From an uncultured Hyphomicrobiales bacterium (GTDB taxonomy: Bacteria; Pseudomonadota; Alphaproteobacteria; Rhizobiales; Beijerinckiaceae), in contig CAIWVR010000447.1 of NCBI GenBank assembly GCA_903916165.1, positions 1 through 10,248 of the forward strand: a DNA stretch of 10,248 nt. Direction: 5' to 3'. Shown in pieces: positions 6,142 through 10,248 of the stretch. Each line of letters starts with the position of its first letter. Positions within the stretch are counted from its first letter, which is position 1. The translations under genes and the position numbers were made by a program. The notes under the pieces are model-generated. The model was not told the origin of the DNA. It saw only the letters and a list, made by a program, of their open reading frames with translations, and searched no databases.

Positions 6142-6647
6142 GTTATCTCTTCAAGCAATCTGAGAGCATGATCGAGGGCCGCGCGGCGAATGGCTGCGCG
6201 GCCCGTGTCTTCAAAGCGCCTCTCGTGATGCAGCGTGGCACCGCCACGTTCCGTCCGGGCGAAATGGACGAGACCGACGGGCTTGTCGGCGCTGCCGCCG
6301 CCCGGGCCGGCGATTCCTGTGATCGAAACCGCCAGATGCGCGCGCGAATGATGAATGGCACCTTCGGCCATGGCCCCGGCCACCTCGGCCGAGACCGCGC
6401 CGAATTGGCTGATAAGTTCAGCGGGGACGCCCAGCATCTCGGTCTTGGCGGCGTTGGAATAGGTCACGAAGCCGCGCTCGAGGACCGCCGATGAACCGGG
6501 AACCTCGGTGAGCAGCCCGGCGAGCAAGCCACCGGTGCAGGATTCCGCGGTGGCGAGTGTCAGGCCAAGGCCCGCGCAGGCGTGCACCAGCGCCGTTGCG
6601 CGCAGGACGAGGCCTTCATCGGCCATATTGCTTGCAAGATCGGTCAT
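6132..6647 (-). CDS. pncC: CinA C-terminal domain protein, nicotinamide-nucleotide amidohydrolase (PncC-like)
   Basis: This 171-residue stand-alone CinA C-terminal (amidase) domain probably hydrolyses nicotinamide mononucleotide to nicotinate mononucleotide in the pyridine nucleotide salvage cycle. Landmarks are [20 protein letters not shown] (33-52, with the conserved ESCTGG), [17 protein letters not shown] (58-74), the [15 protein letters not shown] segment (83-97), and the signature [20 protein letters not shown] (110-129). The N-terminal CinA MoCF-like domain is absent, as in E. coli PncC. ATG 6647-6645 was chosen because it lies 5 nt after the ispDF stop, with GGGAGC in the ispDF end as ribosome binding site. 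Longer forms starting inside ispDF read a composition typical of an out-of-frame shadow. It is very likely translated from the ispDF mRNA; no functional link to isoprenoid synthesis is implied. Confidence 0.92.
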   Translation of the reverse strand: MTDLASNMADEGLVLRATALVHACAGLGLTLATAESCTGGLLAGLLTEVPGSSAVLERGFVTYSNAAKTEMLGVPAELISQFGAVSAEVAGAMAEGAIHHSRAHLAVSITGIAGPGGGSADKPVGLVHFARTERGGATLHHERRFEDTGRAAIRRAALDHALRLLEEITLK

Positions 6648-6652
6648 GGCGC

Positions 6653-7861
6653 TCAGGCTCCCGCTGGCAGCCGGATGGTGGCGAGCGCCATGGCTGCAAT
6701 GCCTTCGCGGCGGCCCGTGAAGCCGAGCCCCTCGGAGGTTGTCGCCTTCACGGCCACGCGCCCCAGCGGCAGGCCGCAGATGGCGGCAATGCGCGCCCGC
6801 ATGGCCTCGCGGTGCGGGCCGATCTTGGGGGCCTCGCAGATCAGCGTGCCATCGAGATGGGCGACCATGCCGCCGCGTGCCGTGACGAGATCGACCGCGT
6901 GGCGCAGGAACTGGTCTGACGCAGCGCCCTTCCATTTTGGGTCGGATGGCGGGAAATGCGAGCCGATATCGCCATCGGCCAGGGCACCCAGCAGGGCATC
7001 GGTCAGGGCGTGGAGCAGGACGTCGGCGTCCGAATGACCGACGAGCGCCGCGCCGTGCGGGATCTTCAGCCCACCGAGCCAGACATGATCGCCCGGGCCG
7101 AAAGCATGGACGTCATATCCCTGTCCGGTGCGGATCTCGGGCAGGTCGAGCAGCAGGCGCGCTTCCGCCATGGCGAAATCCTCCGGACGGGTGACTTTCA
7201 TGTTTCCGGCGTCACCCTCGAACACGTGCACAGGCACGCCCATGCGCTCAAGGACCGCGGCGTCATCGGGCAGGTCGTCAAGACCGTCTGCGGCTGCACG
7301 TTCATGGGCGGCCTCGATGAGGGCAAAGCGAAAGGCCTGGGGGGTCTGCACGGCGCGCAACAGGGCCCGGTCGAGTGTCGCCGTCGCCTGGCATGAAGCA
7401 TCGACCTGTTTGATCGTGTCGGTGACCATCAGGCCGGGAATGGCAGCGCCATGCTGGCGCGCAGCATCGACGGCACGGCGCAGCAGGTTGGGGCTTGGAT
7501 GGCAGCGGGCCCCGTCGTGGATCAAGACAATGTATGGTGGCAGCCCTGCCAGGGCGCGCAGGCCCGCGCGTACCGAGGCCTGACGCGTCTCGCCGCCAGG
7601 TAACGCCGCGCGGCACAGCTGCCGTGCGGCGGGCGAGGCCGCGGCAAGAGCCTGCGCGAACATGAGCGCATCGGCGTCGGCAATGATGGGCTGGATCGAC
7701 GCGCCGAGCACTGAAAGTGAATCCAGCGTATGCGACAGGAGCGGCCGTCCGGCGAGCCGCACATATTGCTTGGGGATGTCGCGCCCGGCGCGCAATCCGC
7801 GGCCGGCGGCGACCAGTACAATGGCGACGTCGGTTTTGGCTGGGGCAGGGAGCTGGGTCAC
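6653..7861 (-). CDS. ispDF: Bifunctional IspD/IspF: MEP cytidylyltransferase and MEcPP synthase
   Basis: This fused enzyme (402 residues) carries steps 3 and 5 of the MEP pathway to isopentenyl diphosphate. The IspD half (about 11-235) shows the CTP-binding loop [10 protein letters not shown] (17-26), PKQY (30-33), IHDGAR (114-119), TDTIK (147-151), TPQAFR (173-178) and [10 protein letters not shown] (220-229, with the conserved Lys222). The IspF half (about 243-402) shows GQGYDVHAF (246-254; metal ligands Asp250 and His252), [20 protein letters not shown] (276-295; His284), GDIGSHFP (297-304) and [12 protein letters not shown] (373-384). Both active sites look complete. I start at GTG 7861-7859, about 16 residues before the CTP loop as in relatives. 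A GTG at 7942-7940 would add 27 residues but leave only 22 bp before the divergent ftsB start, no room for promoters. The fusion is common in alphaproteobacteria. Confidence 0.96.
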   Translation of the reverse strand: MTQLPAPAKTDVAIVLVAAGRGLRAGRDIPKQYVRLAGRPLLSHTLDSLSVLGASIQPIIADADALMFAQALAAASPAARQLCRAALPGGETRQASVRAGLRALAGLPPYIVLIHDGARCHPSPNLLRRAVDAARQHGAAIPGLMVTDTIKQVDASCQATATLDRALLRAVQTPQAFRFALIEAAHERAAADGLDDLPDDAAVLERMGVPVHVFEGDAGNMKVTRPEDFAMAEARLLLDLPEIRTGQGYDVHAFGPGDHVWLGGLKIPHGAALVGHSDADVLLHALTDALLGALADGDIGSHFPPSDPKWKGAASDQFLRHAVDLVTARGGMVAHLDGTLICEAPKIGPHREAMRARIAAICGLPLGRVAVKATTSEGLGFTGRREGIAAMALATIRLPAGA

Positions 7862-7964
7862 GCGGGATCTCTGAGCTTGAGATGCCGTCTTCGCGCGATT
7901 TGAGAACCCGGTCAAATCGGTCGTCGTTAACTTGCCTTTCACTCAGTCCGGGCGAAAGTCAGAC
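7862..7964. promoter_or_regulatory. Divergent intergenic region between ispDF and ftsB
   Basis: These 103 bp should hold both promoters if ispDF starts at 7861. I see no clear -35/-10 pair. GTCAAATCGGTCGTCGTTAAC near 7910-7931 is AT-richer than its surroundings but not a recognisable element. Confidence 0.3.
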
Positions 7965-8288
7965 ATGGTCATCCGTCGTCGACTCCGTGCCGTTCTGATC
8001 CCGCTCGCGCTTTACGCGGTGTCGGGGTCGGCTGCCTCATATTTCGTTTGGCATGCCTATAATGGATCGAATGGCCTTAAGGCCAAGGAAGAATATCGCC
8101 AGAAGATGGAGGGGTTGTCGACACGCCTCAACATTCTGAAGGAAGAACGCGAAGGATGGGAACGGCGCGTCAGCATGATGGCGGCGGACACCATCGACCG
8201 CGATCTGCTCGAAGAACAGGCGCGGGTGACGCTCGGGCGCGTGCAGAAGGACGAATTGGTGTTCTTCTTCAAGAAGGCGGAACGCTGA
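7965..8288 (+). CDS. ftsB: FtsB/DivIC-family septum formation initiator
   Basis: This is a 107-residue bitopic inner-membrane protein of the division machinery. In better-studied bacteria FtsB pairs with FtsL and FtsQ and activates septal peptidoglycan synthesis. The layout is a short basic cytoplasmic start (MVIRRRLR), one membrane helix (about 9-29), a periplasmic coiled coil (about 37-72, rich in Lys, Glu, Arg and Leu), and the small conserved end IDRDLLEEQARVTLGRVQKD (77-96) followed by ELVFFF (97-102). Length and layout match the family. I chose ATG 7965 because the membrane helix then starts right after the basic segment; GGGCGAAAG at 7950-7958 may be its ribosome binding site. A start at 7932 adds 11 residues that overlap the ispDF promoter side. 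The place just before pdhA-pdhB is often seen in alphaproteobacteria. Confidence 0.9.
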   Translation: MVIRRRLRAVLIPLALYAVSGSAASYFVWHAYNGSNGLKAKEEYRQKMEGLSTRLNILKEEREGWERRVSMMAADTIDRDLLEEQARVTLGRVQKDELVFFFKKAER

Positions 8289-8327
8289 ATTCGCCAGATC
8301 GTAGACGAAAGTAGGGCCTGATTTTCA

Positions 8328-8363
8328 GCATAACGGAAATCTGGTTTATAATTGTGCATAACG
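8328..8363 (+). promoter_or_regulatory. Candidate pdhA promoter with direct repeat around the -10 box
   Basis: A perfect TATAAT lies at 8347-8352. The best -35 is weak: TTTTCA at 8322-8327, with a 19-bp spacer. The octamer GCATAACG occurs at 8328-8335 and again at 8356-8363, 28 bp apart, one copy on each side of the -10 box, which fits a regulator site. The pdhA leader would then be about 150 nt. Confidence 0.45.
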
Positions 8364-8475
8364 AGAATTCGGGTAATCCCCTTAAGTCCTTGGCACCAAA
8401 GAGACTGCCGTCCTCCAATTTACCATGTGCAGCCACTCGCAATTCGCCTGAGGCTGCTTTATCCTGTGGTGTCGG

Positions 8476-8487
8476 CCTTTTAAAAGG
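8476..8487. promoter_or_regulatory. 12-bp perfect palindrome upstream of pdhA
   Basis: CCTTTTAAAAGG lies 28 bp before the pdhA start codon, downstream of the candidate promoter. It may be an operator or a short hairpin in the leader RNA; the AT-rich centre makes a stable hairpin unlikely. Confidence 0.35.
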
Positions 8488-8504
8488 GTCGCGCATGTGG
8501 TTTC

Positions 8505-8510
8505 AGGGAG
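8505..8510 (+). promoter_or_regulatory. pdhA ribosome binding site
   Basis: AGGGAG ends 5 nt before ATG 8516 and decides that start over the in-frame ATG at 8495 and the long in-frame extension back to 8354. Confidence 0.75.
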
Positions 8511-8515
8511 TTCCC

Positions 8516-9532
8516 ATGGCAGCAACTGCCTCCTCGCGGTCCAAGCCGGCACTCAAAAGCGCCGGACCCGCCGATTTCACCCGTGATCAGGAAATCCACG
8601 CCTATCGCGAAATGCTGCTGATCCGGCGTTTCGAGGAAAAGGCCGGACAGATGTATGGCATGGGGCTGATCGGCGGCTTTTGCCACCTCTATATCGGCCA
8701 GGAAGCTGTCGTCGTCGGCATGCAAATGGCCTCGAAAGAGGGCGACCAGATCATCACCGGCTATCGTGACCATGGCCACATGCTCGTTTGTGGCATGGAC
8801 CCCAAGGGCGTGATGGCGGAGCTCACCGGACGTCGCGGCGGCCTGTCGAAAGGCAAGGGTGGCTCGATGCACATGTTCTCGAAAGAGAAGCATTTTTACG
8901 GTGGCCACGGGATCGTCGGCGCGCAGGTGTCGCTCGGCACCGGGCTGGCCTTCTCGAACTGGTATCGCAAGAACGACAATGCCTCGATGATTTATTTCGG
9001 CGATGGCGCGGCCAACCAGGGCCAGGTCTACGAGAGCTTCAACATGGCCGAGCTGTGGAAGCTGCCGGCCGTCTACATCATCGAGAACAATCGCTACGCG
9101 ATGGGCACCTCGGTGTCGCGTGCCTCGGCTCAATCGGACTTCTCGAAGCGCGGCCTGTCGTTCAACATTCCCGGCGAACAGGTTGACGGCATGGACATAC
9201 GTGCGGTGAAGCAAGCCGGCGAAAAGGCCCTGGCCTGGTGTCGCGAAGGCAAGGGGCCCTACATTCTGGAGATGCAGACCTATCGCTACCGCGGACATTC
9301 CATGTCGGATCCCGCGAAATACCGCTCCAAGGAAGAAGTGCAGAAAATGCGCGAGGAGCACGATCCGATCGAGCAGGTGCGTGCGCGCCTGCTGCGCGAC
9401 AAGGGCGCGACGGAAGACGAGTTGAAAGCAATCGACGCCAAGGTGCGGGCGATTGTCGCTGAAGCAGCCGAATTCGCGACCAATGATCCCGAGCCGGATC
9501 CGTCGGAATTGTGGACGGATATCACGCTCTGA
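8516..9532 (+). CDS. pdhA: Pyruvate dehydrogenase E1 component, alpha subunit
   Basis: The alpha chain of the alpha2-beta2 E1 enzyme (338 residues) decarboxylates pyruvate using thiamine diphosphate and passes the acetyl unit to a lipoyl domain, linking glycolysis to acetyl-CoA. Visible landmarks are MLLIRRFEEKAGQMYGMGLI (33-52), GFCHLYIGQEAVVVG (54-68), TGYRDHGH (81-88), LSKGKGGSMHMFS (110-122), and the thiamine diphosphate motif from GDGAANQG (162-169) to IIENN (188-192). YRYRGHSMSDP (256-266) is the loop that is phosphorylated in eukaryotic relatives. A basic, Ala-rich leader of about 20 residues precedes the fold. Length and motifs are normal. It is followed after 12 bp by pdhB, surely in one operon, and its own promoter region (8289-8515) carries a good -10 box. 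Confidence 0.97.
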   Translation: MAATASSRSKPALKSAGPADFTRDQEIHAYREMLLIRRFEEKAGQMYGMGLIGGFCHLYIGQEAVVVGMQMASKEGDQIITGYRDHGHMLVCGMDPKGVMAELTGRRGGLSKGKGGSMHMFSKEKHFYGGHGIVGAQVSLGTGLAFSNWYRKNDNASMIYFGDGAANQGQVYESFNMAELWKLPAVYIIENNRYAMGTSVSRASAQSDFSKRGLSFNIPGEQVDGMDIRAVKQAGEKALAWCREGKGPYILEMQTYRYRGHSMSDPAKYRSKEEVQKMREEHDPIEQVRARLLRDKGATEDELKAIDAKVRAIVAEAAEFATNDPEPDPSELWTDITL

Positions 9533-9544
9533 GGAGGGACGATT

Positions 9545-10248
9545 ATGGCTGTGAACGTACTCATGCCGGCTCTGTCCCCGACGATGGAACAGGGCAAGCT
9601 ATCCAAATGGATGAAGAAGGTCGGCGACACGGTGAAATCGGGCGACGTGCTCGCCGAGATCGAGACCGATAAGGCGACCATGGAAGTGGAAGCCGTTGAC
9701 GAGGGCGTGCTGTCGCAGATCCTCGTCCAGGACGGCACGGAGAATGTCGCTGTGAACACGCCGATTGCCGTGATCACGGCGGACGGTGAAAGCGCTGAAA
9801 CGGTGCCCGTGCCAAATTCCGCGCCTGCGCCAAAGGAAGCCGGGGGCGAAAATCCCGCGGCCCTCGTCAAGACGCAGAGCACTGCGCCGCTTCCCCCTTC
9901 GGTCGTATTCGCGCCGCTTGCCGCCGAGATTCCGGCTGGCACGCAGATGGTCAACATGACCGTGCGTGAAGCGCTGCGCGACGCCATGGCGGAGGAAATG
10001 CGTGCCGACGACGCCGTCTTCGTGATGGGTGAGGAAGTCGCCGAATATCAGGGTGCCTATAAGGTCACGCAGGGTCTGCTGCAGGAGTTCGGGGCACGTC
10101 GCGTCATCGACACACCGATCACCGAGCATGGCTTTGCCGGCATCGGCGTTGGTGCCGCCATGACGGGTCTCAAGCCCATCGTCGAATTCATGACCTTCAA
10201 CTTCGCCATGCAGGCGATCGACCAGATCATCAATTCGGCGGCCAAGAC
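9545..10248 (+). CDS. pdhB: Pyruvate dehydrogenase E1 component, beta subunit with N-terminal lipoyl domain (3' end outside window)
   Basis: The first 234 codons are seen. Residues 1-78 form a complete lipoyl domain ([20 protein letters not shown] from 5 to 24, and [12 protein letters not shown] at 38-49 with the lipoylated Lys43). An Ala/Pro-rich flexible linker (about 84-130) follows, then the E1-beta thiamine-diphosphate domain starting [19 protein letters not shown] (138-156), with [20 protein letters not shown] (159-178), [18 protein letters not shown] (189-206) and the start of the next conserved segment before the window ends. With PdhA it makes E1. E1-beta bearing its own lipoyl arm is known in several alphaproteobacteria, where E2 also has one. 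ATG 9545 has a strong ribosome binding site (GAGGAGGG) overlapping the pdhA stop. A pdhC (E2) gene is expected downstream. Confidence 0.97.
   Translation, partial: MAVNVLMPALSPTMEQGKLSKWMKKVGDTVKSGDVLAEIETDKATMEVEAVDEGVLSQILVQDGTENVAVNTPIAVITADGESAETVPVPNSAPAPKEAGGENPAALVKTQSTAPLPPSVVFAPLAAEIPAGTQMVNMTVREALRDAMAEEMRADDAVFVMGEEVAEYQGAYKVTQGLLQEFGARRVIDTPITEHGFAGIGVGAAMTGLKPIVEFMTFNFAMQAIDQIINSAAK

Noticed and set aside
6648..6935. 96-residue N-terminal extension of the CinA-type protein
   Set aside because: The extension reads inside ispDF in the wrong frame, with Arg/His/Pro-rich sequence; the ATG at 6647 just after the ispDF stop fits the family start.
8354..8515. In-frame extension of pdhA by 54 codons
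   Set aside because: It has no similarity to E1-alpha leaders and overlaps the promoter and palindrome; the ribosome binding site at 8505-8510 fixes the start at 8516.
8480..9361. Minus-strand 293-codon open frame opposite pdhA
   Set aside because: It is a His/Leu-rich shadow of pdhA, whose thiamine-diphosphate motifs are unmistakable on the plus strand.

Overview
The window comes from a GC-rich alphaproteobacterium. Three things point that way: a fused ispDF gene, an ftsB-pdhA-pdhB order, and a pyruvate dehydrogenase E1-beta subunit that carries its own N-terminal lipoyl domain. The set resembles Caulobacterales/Maricaulales (Hyphomonadaceae or Maricaulaceae type), but placement at family level is inference. 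All protein genes are intact except the two cut by the window edges (epsD on the left, pdhB on the right) and one small gene (904-1302) with a doubtful 5' end.

Left part (1 to about 5060): an envelope or exopolysaccharide locus. On the minus strand, a small Gly/Ser/Tyr-rich protein with a C-terminal tail resembling an exosortase sorting signal is followed by an EpsD-family periplasmic peptidyl-prolyl isomerase that runs off the left edge. Divergently, across a 413-bp intergenic region rich in inverted repeats, lie a polyprenyl-phosphate glycosylphosphotransferase (which starts glycan assembly on a lipid carrier), a YdcF/ElyC-type DUF218 membrane protein, and a family 2 glycosyltransferase. 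The last two overlap by 4 bp. EpsD proteins and PEP-CTERM-like tails are both hallmarks of exosortase-linked polysaccharide clusters, so I expect the exosortase and the polysaccharide export genes to lie left of the window.

Right part (5200 to the end): housekeeping metabolism. A fumarylacetoacetate hydrolase family enzyme (plus strand) converges on a tightly spaced minus-strand pair, ispDF and a stand-alone CinA C-terminal domain protein. From a short divergent intergenic region next to ispDF runs ftsB, then pdhA and the 5' part of pdhB. The two pdh genes lie 12 bp apart with a strong ribosome binding site between them, so they very likely form one operon. The pdhA upstream region holds a good -10 box flanked by a direct repeat, and a 12-bp palindrome.

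I saw no tRNA, rRNA, CRISPR array, insertion sequence or phage gene. The most interesting part is the probable exosortase-linked pair at 1-1302: the sorting-like tail has a non-standard core (VPKAG where VPEP is usual), and the gene lacks a convincing start codon.
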